This document shows positions 1 through 8,923 of a stretch of 64,000 bases of DNA, in pieces. Origin of the DNA: Crystallibacter degradans (GTDB taxonomy: Bacteria > Actinomycetota > Actinomycetes > Actinomycetales > Micrococcaceae); the NCBI RefSeq assembly GCF_012952295.1, contig NZ_JABBCH010000011.1, forward strand, positions 62,001 to 126,000. The letters are read 5' to 3'. The notes below the pieces were generated by a model that made no database searches, was not told where the DNA came from, and saw nothing but the letters and a program-made list of their open reading frames with translations. The translations under genes were made by a program, and so were the position numbers. The stretch's first letter is position 1, and each line of letters starts with the position of its first letter.

Positions 1-1064
1 ATCGAGGCAAGCCTGTCTGTCGGCGCAGAGTTGTCAACCGGCGTCGGCTTTTCCGCCGGCGCAGCCTTCCGTTGGGGCACTTGCGACCCCTTGGGGGTCT
101 GCGGCTGGGCGTCTGCAGCAGGCTGTACGGGGACGGCTGTCCCTGCTTCCACGGCCCGTTCCGGGGCATTGCTCACCAGCGGCACATTGGACGTCGGGGA
201 CGGACGCAGGACGTGTTTATCACTGCCCGGCAGACGCACGAATTCCATCGGGGCCGACGCGATGTCTCCCGGTCCCGCAGTCTGCCGCCGCTGCTGGTTC
301 TCCTGGCTCAACCGTTGCTTGTCCGCGGCCCGGCGGTTCAGCACCGCCGCACGCTCGGCCAAGGCCTTCTGCTGGGCAAGGATTTCCAGATCAACCGTCC
401 GGGGGTCCTGGTCCTTGCGCGCCTCCATCATCGCGGCCAGGTTCTTGGCTTGGCCCATCAGCAGTTCCTTGGCCACCAGGGCCTGCTCGACGGTCATCTT
501 TCCAGCGTCGACGGCTTCAGCGGCGGCGTCCGGCAGAGCCGCTTCATCAGTTGTTGGGGATTCGGCTAGCCCAGTCGCTGTGGCCGTGCTACGGCGGCGG
601 CGCTCCCGGCGTCCGCCCTCGATCGGAGGCCGGTTGGAACGGTACTGCGCATCGGTCTGCGGTGCTTGAAGGGGACGGTCCTTTGCCGGCGCCTCCCCCG
701 CTGCTGCGGAGACCGGCTTGACGGGCCGGTTCGTGGGGGCGGCTACAGGCGGGCGGGACGACCCCTCGGTCTGCGGGCCTTGTTCCCGCTCCAGTTGCTG
801 CCGCCTCAGTTGGCGCCGGGTGGGTTGTGCCTGCGCGGCAGGAACAACGGGTATCGCCTCCGTCAGGGCGCGGTAGGCTCGGTGTGCTTCACGATCCCGG
901 GCGCGGGCTTGGGAAGACCGCTCGGTACCTTCGGACGGGACTGACGGCGGTGTCATACTGCCCGCAACTCCTGCCGGCGTGCCACCGGCGTCCGGGTTCC
1001 CGCCGGGCCCACGCTGCAGCCGGGCTTCTCTCCGGCTGCGCGGCGTCTGCGATTCCTTACTCAT
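1..1064 (-). CDS. Partial Ala/Pro/Gln/Arg-rich hypothetical protein (C-terminus off the left edge)
   Basis: This frame is open on the minus strand from an ATG at 1062-1064 to the window edge, 354 codons without a stop. The start reads MSKESQTPRSRREARLQ. The product is dominated by Ala, Pro, Gln, Arg and Glu, with basic clusters such as RRQLRRQQLE and RRERRRR and a short more ordered stretch near residues 190-260 that looks helical. I see no enzyme motif, signal peptide or membrane segment in the visible part. It lies directly downstream of nadD (37-bp gap) in the same direction, a position where related actinobacteria carry a poorly conserved disordered protein before rsfS; that comparison is from memory. 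The role is unknown. Reality as a gene is supported by the long open frame and operon position. Confidence 0.7.
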   Translation of the reverse strand, partial: MSKESQTPRSRREARLQRGPGGNPDAGGTPAGVAGSMTPPSVPSEGTERSSQARARDREAHRAYRALTEAIPVVPAAQAQPTRRQLRRQQLEREQGPQTEGSSRPPVAAPTNRPVKPVSAAAGEAPAKDRPLQAPQTDAQYRSNRPPIEGGRRERRRRSTATATGLAESPTTDEAALPDAAAEAVDAGKMTVEQALVAKELLMGQAKNLAAMMEARKDQDPRTVDLEILAQQKALAERAAVLNRRAADKQRLSQENQQRRQTAGPGDIASAPMEFVRLPGSDKHVLRPSPTSNVPLVSNAPERAVEAGTAVPVQPAADAQPQTPKGSQVPQRKAAPAEKPTPVDNSAPTDRLAS

Positions 1065-1101
1065 TGATAACTTTTCACCCAGAATGTGGAGGTATGTACG
1101 G

Positions 1102-1770
1102 CTAATTTGTTGCGGGGAACCGATCAGCCGGTTCCAGTGCCCGGTAGAGACCGTATTTGGCAATGTACTGTACTACGCCGTCCGGAACGAGGTACCAGAC
1201 GGGTTGGTCTTCGGCCACCCGGTCCCGGCAGTCGGTCGAGGAGATGGCCATGGCCGGGACCTCGAGGAGGCTGACGTCCTTACGCCCCAGATCGTGCAGC
1301 ACGTGGCCCGGACGCGTGACTCCGACGAAGTGTGCCAGTGACCACAGTTCATCGATGTCCTTCCACGACATGATCTGCGCCAGCGCGTCCGCACCGGTGA
1401 TGAAGTACAGCTCAGCTTCCGGACGGGCGGCCCGCAGGTCACGCAGCGTATCGATCGTGTACGTCAACCCTGGACGGTCGATGTCCACCCTGCTCACCGT
1501 GAACCGCGGGTTCGAAGCGGTGGCAATCACTGTCATCAGATAACGATGCTCCGCGGGTGAAACAGACCGGGACGATTTCTGCCAGGGATGGCCCGTGGGG
1601 ACAAAGACCACTTCGTCCAGATCAAAAACCGCCGCCACCTCACTGGCCGCGACCAAGTGTCCGTGGTGGATCGGATCGAACGTGCCGCCCATGACCCCCA
1701 GCCGGAATTTGCGGCCGGAGGCTGTGCTGCCAGGCAGCGTAGCCGCTGTTCCGGTTGTGGGGAAAGCCAT
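1102..1770 (-). CDS. nadD: Nicotinate-nucleotide adenylyltransferase
   Basis: NadD transfers AMP from ATP to nicotinate mononucleotide to make deamido-NAD in the cytosolic de novo and salvage NAD pathway. The nucleotidyltransferase signature [12 protein letters not shown] lies near residue 27, and an [10 protein letters not shown] stretch near the C-terminus matches the family ISST(x)IR motif. The open frame extends upstream to 1869, but that would overlap the small membrane gene that ends at 1778. I therefore choose the ATG at 1770 (222 aa, close to family size). A GTG two codons upstream (1776) is also possible. The Shine-Dalgarno is weak, suggesting translational coupling to the upstream gene. 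Confidence 0.9.
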   Translation of the reverse strand: MAFPTTGTAATLPGSTASGRKFRLGVMGGTFDPIHHGHLVAASEVAAVFDLDEVVFVPTGHPWQKSSRSVSPAEHRYLMTVIATASNPRFTVSRVDIDRPGLTYTIDTLRDLRAARPEAELYFITGADALAQIMSWKDIDELWSLAHFVGVTRPGHVLHDLGRKDVSLLEVPAMAISSTDCRDRVAEDQPVWYLVPDGVVQYIAKYGLYRALEPADRFPATN

Positions 1771-1777
1771 AGGCACT

Positions 1778-2005
1778 TTAGTGCTGGGCTTGGCCGTGAT
1801 CGTGCTTGTTCGGGTGCTGGCGGTGCGGATCCACATGTTCCTCGACGGCGGAGTGGCGGTGGCCGACACTGGTAAAGGCGACGGTGGAGAACATCATGAT
1901 CAGGAAGACCAAGAAGATCCCGCCGCCGATGACGACCGGAGACACCGGAAGTTCAACGTGGGCCTCGCTGGCCACCAGCGCGGCGCCGAATACCTGAGTC
2001 AGCAT
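1778..2005 (-). CDS. Small single-pass membrane protein, His-rich tail
   Basis: A 75-aa protein with a hydrophobic segment at about residues 22-46 ([20 protein letters not shown]) and a short hydrophilic, His-rich C-terminal tail ([21 protein letters not shown]). A GGGAGAA ribosome-binding site sits 4 bp before the ATG at 2003-2005. It is followed 7 bp later by nadD and preceded by proA. The function is unknown. The His-rich tail could bind metal, but that is only a guess from composition. The good Shine-Dalgarno and tight spacing to nadD favour a real gene. Confidence 0.7.
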   Translation of the reverse strand: MLTQVFGAALVASEAHVELPVSPVVIGGGIFLVFLIMMFSTVAFTSVGHRHSAVEEHVDPHRQHPNKHDHGQAQH

Positions 2006-2139
2006 ATTTTCTCCCTTGGGAATGGTGGACCGCCTGGGCAGGCGGAAGTTCAGTTCTGTCTAATGGTACGCGTTCGCGCGGCGGAACACCCACCGGCACG
2101 CGTCGGAGCGGTGGGCCGGGGCCGGTGGCAGCCGGGTGC

Positions 2140-3459
2140 TTAGTCCCGGACCTGGCCTTCGCCCTGCACAATCCACTTGGTGGTGGTCAGCTCCCGCAGG
2201 CCCATGGGGCCACGGGCATGCATCTTCTGGGTGGAGATGCCGACCTCGGCGCCCAAGCCCAGCTCGCCGCCGTCGGTAAACCGGGTGGAGGCGTTGACGA
2301 TAACCGCAGCGGAATCAATCTCCGCAACGAAACGGTCGGCGTTACCAAGATCATTGGTGATGATGGCCTCGGTGTGCCCGGTGGTCCACCTGCGGATGTG
2401 ATCGAGCGCGTCGTCCATCGAGTCAACCATGGCCACGGCGAGGTCCAGATCCATGTATTCACGGCCCCAGTCTTCATCCGTTGCCCGCTCGACCTGGATT
2501 CCGGCCGGCACGATCGCGGCTACACGGTCATCGACGTGGAGCCGGACACCGGCCCCCGCGAGCGAGCGGAGCACGTCCGCGCCCGCCCCAGCTCTCGAAT
2601 GCAGGAGCAAGGTCTCTACGGTATTGCACACCGATGGCCGCTGGGTCTTGGCATTAAGCAGGATCTCCACGGCCATTTCGGTGTCTGCGGATTCATCCAC
2701 GTAGATGTGCACGTTGCCTTCGCCGGTTTCGATCACGGGCACCCTGGCCGTATTAAGCACGGTCTGGATCAGGTCACGGCCGCCGCGGGGAATGAGCACA
2801 TCCACCTTGCCGCGGGCCTGCATCAGCGCATTCGCACCCTCGCGGCCGTACTCATCGACGCTCAGCACCGCATCCGAGGGCAGGCCCACCCTGTCCAGCG
2901 AATCCCGGATGATCCCCAGCAAGGCAACATTCGTCTCGGCTGCCGCACTACCGCCCCGCAGGATGACGGCGTTGCCGCTCTTGAGCGCCAGACCGGCGAT
3001 GTCCACGGTGACATTGGGACGCGCTTCGTAGATGGCAGCAACCACGCCCATGGGTACATGGACCTGCCGCAGCCGCAGCCCATTGGGCAGCGTCTGCCCC
3101 CGCATCACGGTACCCACGGGATCCGGCAGGCCGGCCAGGCTGTGCAGTGCCGCCGCAAGCGAGTCGATGCGGGCGGGATCCAGCTTCAGGCGGTCCAGCA
3201 TCGCCTTGCTGGTCCCGTTGTCCCGGCCTTTCTCCACATCCAGCCGGTTCGCATGCAGCACAATGTCGCGCTTGGCGACCAGCTGCTCGGCGATCTCCAC
3301 CAGCGCCCGGTCCTTCCAGGCGCGGTTGGCGCGGGCCATCCGCCGTGAAGCGGTGCGAGAGCGTTCGGCAATGCTATGGACGGCAGCAGTGACATCCGGC
3401 TGCTCTGCAGCGGACTGCTCGGTAACGGCCGGGGTCTGGGAGGCAGCTGTCTGGGTCAT
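2140..3459 (-). CDS. proA: Glutamate-5-semialdehyde dehydrogenase (gamma-glutamyl phosphate reductase)
   Basis: ProA reduces gamma-glutamyl phosphate with NADPH to glutamate semialdehyde, the second step of proline synthesis. The 439-aa length is slightly above the family norm because of a poorly conserved N-terminal stretch of about 20 residues. The aldehyde-dehydrogenase-type catalytic cysteine is C278 in the QRPSVCNT motif, and the conserved segments GVVAAIYEARPNVT and SGNAVILRGG are present. The ATG at 3459 is used. proB lies 58 bp upstream in the same direction, giving the expected obgE-proB-proA order. Confidence 0.97.
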   Translation of the reverse strand: MTQTAASQTPAVTEQSAAEQPDVTAAVHSIAERSRTASRRMARANRAWKDRALVEIAEQLVAKRDIVLHANRLDVEKGRDNGTSKAMLDRLKLDPARIDSLAAALHSLAGLPDPVGTVMRGQTLPNGLRLRQVHVPMGVVAAIYEARPNVTVDIAGLALKSGNAVILRGGSAAAETNVALLGIIRDSLDRVGLPSDAVLSVDEYGREGANALMQARGKVDVLIPRGGRDLIQTVLNTARVPVIETGEGNVHIYVDESADTEMAVEILLNAKTQRPSVCNTVETLLLHSRAGAGADVLRSLAGAGVRLHVDDRVAAIVPAGIQVERATDEDWGREYMDLDLAVAMVDSMDDALDHIRRWTTGHTEAIITNDLGNADRFVAEIDSAAVIVNASTRFTDGGELGLGAEVGISTQKMHARGPMGLRELTTTKWIVQGEGQVRD

Positions 3460-3517
3460 AGTCCGATTTTAGCCGTTATAGTTCCTGACCGTTTTCGCGT
3501 TACGTAGTCTGCCGTCC

Positions 3518-4648
3518 CTACAGCACCACGAGGTCGTCCACGTGGATGACCTCGCGCTCGTACTGGCGCCCCAGGCTCGCCCCCAGCTCTTTGGTGGAGC
3601 GCCCCAGCATCCGGGGCAGCTCATAGGAGGAGAAGTTCACGAGCCCGCGGGCAACGATGCGGCCGGCAGAGTCGGCGATTTCCACCGGATCTCCCGGCTC
3701 GAAGGTGCCCTTGACCGACGTGATCCCGGCCGGCAGCAGCGAGCGGTGACGTTCGCGCACGGCCTGCACGGCGCCGTCGTCGATTATCAGGCGGCCCTGG
3801 ATGGTAGCCAAGTGTGCCAGCCAGAGCAGCCGCACCGGGCGGCGCGTGCCGTTGGTGCTGAACCAGGTGCCCACATCCTCGCCCGCTAAGGCCGCTTCCG
3901 CATTGGCCGTTGCCGTGACAAGCGCGGGAATGCCGGACTCCGCAGCCATGGCGGCGGCCTCGACTTTGGTCACCATTCCCCCGGTACCCACACCGGCCTT
4001 GCCCGTGCGGCCGATGCTGACCCCGTCCAGATCGGCGGGCCCGGCAACGTGGGCGATGCGTTTGGCCCCGGCCTTCGGCGGCCCGTCATAGAGGGCATCG
4101 ACGTCGGAAAGCAGGACCAGCGCATCAGCCTTGACCAGGTGGGCCACCAGCGCGGCCAACCGGTCATTGTCACCGAACCGGATTTCATGCGTGGCCACGG
4201 TGTCGTTCTCATTAACCACAGGAACGACGCCGAGGTGCAGCAACCGGTTCAGCGCCCGGTAGGCATTCGCATAGTGCTGGCGGCGCATCAGGTCCTCGGC
4301 GGTCAGCAGCACCTGGCTGACTGCCACGCCGTGGGCGCCGAAGGCCTGGGTATAGCGGGCCATCAACAGTCCCTGGCCGACGCTCGCCGCTGCTTGCTGG
4401 GTGGCCAGGTCGCGGGGACGGCGTCCAAGTCCCAGCGGGGCCAGCCCGGCAGCAATCGCACCCGAAGAAACCAGGATCAGCTCCGTGCCGGTGTTGCGGC
4501 GCGCGGCCAGCACATCCACCAGGGACAACAGCGCGTCCTCGGAGATGCCTCCGGCCACGGAGGTCAGCGACGATGAGCCGACCTTGACTACTACTCTGCC
4601 GGCGGCCCGCAGCAGTGTACGGTCCGCCGGTTGAGCGCTAGCTTTCAT
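3518..4648 (-). CDS. proB: Glutamate 5-kinase
   Basis: ProB phosphorylates glutamate at the gamma-carboxyl, the first and normally proline-inhibited step of proline synthesis. The amino-acid kinase domain covers about residues 15-270, with VVVKVGSS near the start, the NENDTVA segment and a GTGGM(V)TK motif. A PUA domain follows at about 285-370 ([17 protein letters not shown]). At 376 aa it is a normal two-domain ProB. Its start overlaps the end of obgE by 11 bp, implying translational coupling. Confidence 0.97.
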   Translation of the reverse strand: MKASAQPADRTLLRAAGRVVVKVGSSSLTSVAGGISEDALLSLVDVLAARRNTGTELILVSSGAIAAGLAPLGLGRRPRDLATQQAAASVGQGLLMARYTQAFGAHGVAVSQVLLTAEDLMRRQHYANAYRALNRLLHLGVVPVVNENDTVATHEIRFGDNDRLAALVAHLVKADALVLLSDVDALYDGPPKAGAKRIAHVAGPADLDGVSIGRTGKAGVGTGGMVTKVEAAAMAAESGIPALVTATANAEAALAGEDVGTWFSTNGTRRPVRLLWLAHLATIQGRLIIDDGAVQAVRERHRSLLPAGITSVKGTFEPGDPVEIADSAGRIVARGLVNFSSYELPRMLGRSTKELGASLGRQYEREVIHVDDLVVL

Positions 4649-6218
4649 CGTCTTCTTCCGAGGCCCCGCTTCCGGCGTGGTGCTTGTAATTGACGGATTC
4701 GGTCCAGATGCCTGCCTTGCGCTCGGCTTCCAGCTCCGCGCGTGCCGCGGCCCTGGCGTCCTTCCGCTCCTGCTGTTCCTGGCGCTTCTGGCTGCGCGTG
4801 GGACGGCCGCTGAAGTCGTCGAGCCGGATATCTGTTCCGCGCGGTGCGCCGGCCAGCAGCTCGGCGCCGCCCATCATGGTCGGCTCCCAGTCGAAGACAA
4901 CGGCGTCGTCTTCGCCGATGACCACGGTGGATCCCGGCACGGCTCCGGCCTTGAAGAGTTTGTCCTCGACACCCAGTTTGGCCAGGCGGTCCGAGAGGTA
5001 GCCCACGGCCTCGTCGTTGTTGAAGTCCGTCTGCTTGACCCAGCGCTCCGGCTTCTCGCCGAGCACCCGGTACAACGGCTCGAGGTTCTTCTCTTCCTTG
5101 CGGATGATGAATCCGGCTTCGTTGACGGCCCTGGGCCGCAGGACAACCTTGACCGGTGCCGGTGCGGCTGCCGCCTCCTGCCGTGCCGCCACGACGATGT
5201 CCGCCATGGCAAAGCTCAGTTGGCGCAGTCCCTCGTGGCTGACCGCAGAGATTTCGAAGACTCTGTAGCCGCGCTTCTCGAGTTCGGGCCGGACGAACTC
5301 CGCCATATCCTTGCCGTCGGGTACATCCACCTTGTTCAGCGCCACCAGCCGGGGCCGCTCGTTCAAGGGCACGACGGCGCCGTCGGCACCGGCGTAGCTG
5401 AGGTCGACGGCGTAGGCAGCCAGTTCCGCCTCGATGGTCTCCAGATCAGAGATCGGGTCGCGGTCGGCTTCCAGGCTGGCGCAGTCGAGCACATGCACCA
5501 GGGCGGCGCACCGCTCCACGTGGCGCAGGAATTCGTGGCCCAGCCCCTTGCCTTCGCTGGCACCGGGGATCAGCCCGGGCACATCGGCGACGGTGAACCG
5601 CACGTCGCCGGCCTGGACTACACCCAGGTTCGGCACCAGGGTGGTGAACGGATAGTCGGCGATCTTCGGCCGCGCAGCACTCAAGGCCGCAATCAGGCTC
5701 GACTTACCGGCCGAGGGGAAGCCCACCAGCGCGATATCCGCCACGGTCTTCAGCTCCAGCACGATGTCGCGCTCGTCGCCCGGTACACCCAGCAGTGCGA
5801 AGCCGGGAGCCTTGCGCTTCTGCGAGGACAGCGAGGCGTTGCCCAGCCCGCCCTGGCCACCGGCCGCCGCCACATACTCGGCGCCTTCGCCAATAAGGTC
5901 GGCCAGCACTTCGCCGTCCTTGGTCTTGACCACGGTCCCGTCCGGGACAGGCAGGATCAGCGTTTCGCCGTTGCTGCCATGGCGCAGATCGCCCTTGCCG
6001 AAGTCGCCGTTGCTGGCGTGCCGGTGCGGTGCGTGGTGGTAGGACAGCAGGGTGGTGGTCTGCGAGTCGACCCGCAGGATGACGTCGCCGCCGTTGCCAC
6101 CGTTACCGCCGTCCGGACCGCCCAGCGGCTTGAACTTTTCACGCTTGACGGAAACACAGCCGTGGCCCCCGGTTCCACCGGATACATGCAATACAACCCG
6201 GTCAACGAAAGTTGCCAC
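4638..6218 (-). CDS. obgE: GTPase Obg/CgtA
   Basis: This ribosome-associated GTPase acts in late 50S maturation and stress control. The N-terminal glycine-rich Obg fold covers about residues 1-158 ([18 protein letters not shown]). The G domain covers about 160-340, with G1 [10 protein letters not shown]3 DVPGLIPGA and G4 NKVD. An OCT-type C-terminal domain follows, then a charged tail ([18 protein letters not shown]). At 526 aa it is long for Obg, as is usual in actinobacteria with this extended tail. It follows rplU-rpmA, the standard order, but a hairpin at 6294-6326 separates it from rpmA, so it may have its own promoter. Confidence 0.97.
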   Translation of the reverse strand: MATFVDRVVLHVSGGTGGHGCVSVKREKFKPLGGPDGGNGGNGGDVILRVDSQTTTLLSYHHAPHRHASNGDFGKGDLRHGSNGETLILPVPDGTVVKTKDGEVLADLIGEGAEYVAAAGGQGGLGNASLSSQKRKAPGFALLGVPGDERDIVLELKTVADIALVGFPSAGKSSLIAALSAARPKIADYPFTTLVPNLGVVQAGDVRFTVADVPGLIPGASEGKGLGHEFLRHVERCAALVHVLDCASLEADRDPISDLETIEAELAAYAVDLSYAGADGAVVPLNERPRLVALNKVDVPDGKDMAEFVRPELEKRGYRVFEISAVSHEGLRQLSFAMADIVVAARQEAAAAPAPVKVVLRPRAVNEAGFIIRKEEKNLEPLYRVLGEKPERWVKQTDFNNDEAVGYLSDRLAKLGVEDKLFKAGAVPGSTVVIGEDDAVVFDWEPTMMGGAELLAGAPRGTDIRLDDFSGRPTRSQKRQEQQERKDARAAARAELEAERKAGIWTESVNYKHHAGSGASEEDDES

Positions 6219-6293
6219 GTTTATCTCCTTTTACTTCAGGTGATCCCGGTTCACACCGGATGTGCCCATCAGTGATTCTAGTCTGGTTAAACA

Positions 6294-6326
6294 CCAGTGA
6301 GGCGGACCCGCGGCCCGCCTCACTGG
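6294..6326 (-). terminator. Hairpin after rpmA
   Basis: A perfect 12-bp inverted repeat (CCAGTGAGGCGG / CCGCCTCACTGG) with a 9-nt loop sits between the rpmA stop and the obgE start. On the minus strand it is followed by a short TGTTTAA tract, consistent with a partial or attenuating rho-independent terminator. Confidence 0.7.
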
Positions 6327-6349
6327 AAAGCTGAAATTACTGCCGAAAA

Positions 6350-6613
6350 TTACTCGGCAGCTGCTGCAGCAACGATGTTCACAACGCGGCGTCCGCGGCG
6401 AGTACCAAACTCAACCGCGCCGGCCTCGAGGGCGAACAGGGTGTCGTCGCCGCCACGGCCGACGTTGGCGCCCGGGTGGAAGTGGGTGCCGCGCTGGCGG
6501 ACGATGATCTCACCAGCGGAAACAACCTGGCCGCCGAAGCGCTTTACGCCCAGGAACTGAGCGTTGGAATCGCGACCGTTGCGAGTAGAGCTCGCACCTT
6601 TCTTATGTGCCAT
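6350..6613 (-). CDS. rpmA: 50S ribosomal protein L27
   Basis: L27 is a basic large-subunit protein whose N-terminus reaches the peptidyl-transferase centre. The 87-aa product begins [16 protein letters not shown] and carries the family core [18 protein letters not shown] and HPGANVGRG. Unlike Firmicutes L27 it has no cleavable N-terminal extension. It lies 55 bp downstream of rplU in the usual ribosomal pair. Confidence 0.98.
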   Translation of the reverse strand: MAHKKGASSTRNGRDSNAQFLGVKRFGGQVVSAGEIIVRQRGTHFHPGANVGRGGDDTLFALEAGAVEFGTRRGRRVVNIVAAAAAE

Positions 6614-6668
6614 TTGCTATGCCTACCTTTTTTGTCTATGGAAACTGCTGGAAGCCTGCCGACCGCAA

Positions 6669-6989
6669 TTACGCGATGGAGGTGACCTTGACCTTGGTCA
6701 GTTCTGAACGGTGACCCTGGCGCTTCTTGTAGCCGGTCTTGTTCTTGAACTTCTGGATGACAATCTTCGGCCCGCGAAGATTCTCAATGATCTCTGCAGT
6801 GACCTTGACCTTGGCCAGCTCATCAACTGCGGAGGTAACCTTGTCGCCATCGACCAGGAGCAGCGCGGGCAGCTCGAAGGTGCTACCGGCTCCACCGGGG
6901 ACGCGGTCAAGGGTTACGAGGTCTCCGACGGAAACCTTTTCTTGGCGGCCGCCTGCGCGGACAATCGCGTACACCACTTGGGAACTCAC
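6669..6989 (-). CDS. rplU: 50S ribosomal protein L21
   Basis: L21 binds 23S rRNA. The conserved N-terminus [14 protein letters not shown] and the C-terminal signature [13 protein letters not shown] are present. The frame can start at GTG 6989 (106 aa), where GAGAGAA lies almost directly against the start, or at GTG 6977, which gives the more usual [10 protein letters not shown] start with AGTGAG about 7 bp upstream. I report the longer form but regard 6977 as equally likely. It is first in the rplU-rpmA-obgE series. Confidence 0.95.
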   Translation of the reverse strand: MSSQVVYAIVRAGGRQEKVSVGDLVTLDRVPGGAGSTFELPALLLVDGDKVTSAVDELAKVKVTAEIIENLRGPKIVIQKFKNKTGYKKRQGHRSELTKVKVTSIA

Positions 6990-7199
6990 TTCTCTCGACG
7001 TTTAATACAGTTATGCGCTTTGAATACAGGCGGTAAAAAAGAAGCCTGTCAGCACTGTGCAGTGACGCCTACGGGATTTACCCTTCGAAGGCGTTCGCAC
7101 CGAAGATCAAGATTACGCTATTTCCGCTATTTCCTGCAAATGACGCCTCGGCGGCGTGCCGCGGAACCGCACTGTTAGGTCGACCACACCGGCCGCCGC

Positions 7200-8675
7200 T
7201 CACGCATGAAGCCTCGGTGCATCGAAAAAGCGGAGCTCGTAGCGGGCCGAATGCTCGAACGCGGCCATCATGCGTTCGCGTTCCTGCTCCGGGATCTGCC
7301 GCGCAGCCCCGTCCATGATTGCCACGGCCTGCCGGGTGGCCTCCCCGAAATCCTCGTCCGCATAGGTCTCGATCCACGCGCCGTACGGGTGGCCGGCGGC
7401 TCCGGAGGACTTGTACCGGCCATACAGTTCGCTGCCGACATGCGCATACAACCAGTAGCACGGCACCACGGCCGCCACCAGCTCGGCGTAGCTCCCCGCA
7501 GCGCTGACGGCAAGCAGATGGTCCACGTACGCCTTGGTGACCGGCCCTTGTTCCGGCGCAATGTCGCGTCCGGCGAGCCATTCGCGGTGCAGCTGCGCCT
7601 CGACCTCAAGGCAGTTATGTGCGCCCTTAGCCCAGAACAGCTGTTCCTGCTCGGTGGGCGCCAGCGCGCTGGCCCGTGCCAGTGCCCGCGAGTAGCCATT
7701 GAGGTAACGCGCGTCCTGGGCCAGGTAGTAACCGAACTGCGGTTCATCGAGAGTCCCAGCCGCGAGCGACCGCACAAATTCCACCTCCATGATCTCCGCC
7801 CGGATGCCTGCGGTGCGTTCCCAGGCTTCCGTGCTGAACCGGCCCGCCGGACGCGGCGTGTGCTGGTGGAAATGGTGGATGGGCCCGCTGCCCTTCCCGA
7901 CCTCCAGCTCGTCCGCGCGCACCAGCGCGCCGAACAGCCATTCCTTGACCTCTTTGAGCGACTCCGTCCAGTCCCCCGTCCGGGCCTGCACCGTGGCCAT
8001 CGCTGCCGAGAGCGAGCAGCCGGTCCCATGCGTGTTTTTCGTCCGCACCCGCCCGGAGCGGAATTCAACCACCTCGCCCGCCAGCCGGCCATTCACATCC
8101 ACCAGCGCATCGGGGCAGTCCTCCGCGGTCAGGTGTCCGCCCTTGACCAGCACCATGACGCCATGCCTGCGGGAGAGCTCCCTCCCCTGCGCCAGCGCCT
8201 CCTGCCAGTCAGCCGCGGGCTCGGCACCGAGCAGCACCGCCAGCTCCGGCAGGTTCGGCGTCACGAGGTGGGCCTGGTCGAGCAACCGGCGCAGCGCTTC
8301 CTCTGCGTCTGTGGCCAGCAGGCGGTCGCCGCTGGTGGCCACCATCACCGGGTCCAGAACAACGACGGCGGGGCTCACCTCAGCGAGCCAGCGCCCTACC
8401 GTTCCAATCACCTCGCTGTCACCAAGCATGCCGATCTTCACCGCGTCGATGCAGACGTCGTCGCTGACCGCCGCAAGCTGCTCGGTGAGGAATGACGGCG
8501 GCGGTGTATGGACGGAGCGGACGCCCTGGGTGTTCTGGGCTACCAGTGCGGTCACTGCGGCCATACCGTAGCCGCCGTTCGCTGCGATGCTCTTCAGGTC
8601 TGCCTGGATCCCGGCGCCGCCGGTCGGATCGGTGCCGGCAATGCTTAAAACCCTGGGGGTGGTTCGAATGGTCAT
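7200..8675 (-). CDS. Fused HMP-P kinase (ThiD) / thiaminase II-type hydrolase (TenA)
   Basis: This 491-aa fusion joins two thiamine enzymes. About residues 5-265 are ThiD, which phosphorylates HMP and HMP-phosphate for thiamine synthesis (AGTDPTGGAGIQADLKS, VLDPVMVATSG, NTHGTGCSLSAA). About residues 280-490 are TenA, which salvages the pyrimidine by hydrolysing thiamine breakdown products. The TenA catalytic cysteine is visible in PCYWLYAHVG, and the terminal ARYELRFFD matches the conserved Glu region. The frame runs upstream to 8792, but that would translate through the TPP riboswitch, so the ATG at 8675 is chosen. Expression is expected to fall when thiamine pyrophosphate is abundant. Confidence 0.95.
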   Translation of the reverse strand: MTIRTTPRVLSIAGTDPTGGAGIQADLKSIAANGGYGMAAVTALVAQNTQGVRSVHTPPPSFLTEQLAAVSDDVCIDAVKIGMLGDSEVIGTVGRWLAEVSPAVVVLDPVMVATSGDRLLATDAEEALRRLLDQAHLVTPNLPELAVLLGAEPAADWQEALAQGRELSRRHGVMVLVKGGHLTAEDCPDALVDVNGRLAGEVVEFRSGRVRTKNTHGTGCSLSAAMATVQARTGDWTESLKEVKEWLFGALVRADELEVGKGSGPIHHFHQHTPRPAGRFSTEAWERTAGIRAEIMEVEFVRSLAAGTLDEPQFGYYLAQDARYLNGYSRALARASALAPTEQEQLFWAKGAHNCLEVEAQLHREWLAGRDIAPEQGPVTKAYVDHLLAVSAAGSYAELVAAVVPCYWLYAHVGSELYGRYKSSGAAGHPYGAWIETYADEDFGEATRQAVAIMDGAARQIPEQERERMMAAFEHSARYELRFFDAPRLHA

Positions 8676-8757
8676 GGCTGCTCCGTTGCTGCTCAGGGCG
8701 GAACGTGCACGGCAGAATTCCACAGCTGGCCAGCCTGTGGCCCGAAGACTGCAGCGA

Positions 8758-8836
8758 CATCCCTCCGCCAGTCCTAACTGGTTCAGGTTCAACGGGTCTC
8801 AAATCTCAGCCGGCTAGTCGCCGGCACCCCGTGTCA
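8758..8836 (-). promoter_or_regulatory. TPP riboswitch (THI element)
   Basis: On the minus strand the sequence contains the THI-box blocks in order: GGGGTGCC, GGCTGAGA, ACCCGTTGAACCTGAA, CCAGTTAGGACTGGCG and GAGGGA. They lie about 80 bp before the ATG of the thiD-tenA fusion, a classic target. The expression platform between it and the start was not resolved by eye. Confidence 0.95.
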
Positions 8837-8848
8837 CTGCTGCCAGCC

Positions 8849-8901
8849 TAATGCATCAGGGGCGGTCCTTTCGACATGAAAGGACCGCCCCTGATGCATT
8901 A
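8849..8901. terminator. Long perfect hairpin between rne and the TPP riboswitch
   Basis: Two 24-bp arms (8849-8872 and 8878-8901) are exact reverse complements around a 5-nt loop GACAT. The element lies 22 bp after the rne stop and just before the riboswitch, so it probably terminates rne transcription. No long U-tract follows on the minus strand. Confidence 0.8.
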
Positions 8902-8923
8902 GCAGGAATTGCTCAGTGCTGGA

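Noticed and set aside
2125-6275. Plus-strand ORFs of 407 and 532 codons opposite proA and obgE
   Set aside because: Antisense shadows of well-conserved genes; no ribosome-binding sites or family sequence.
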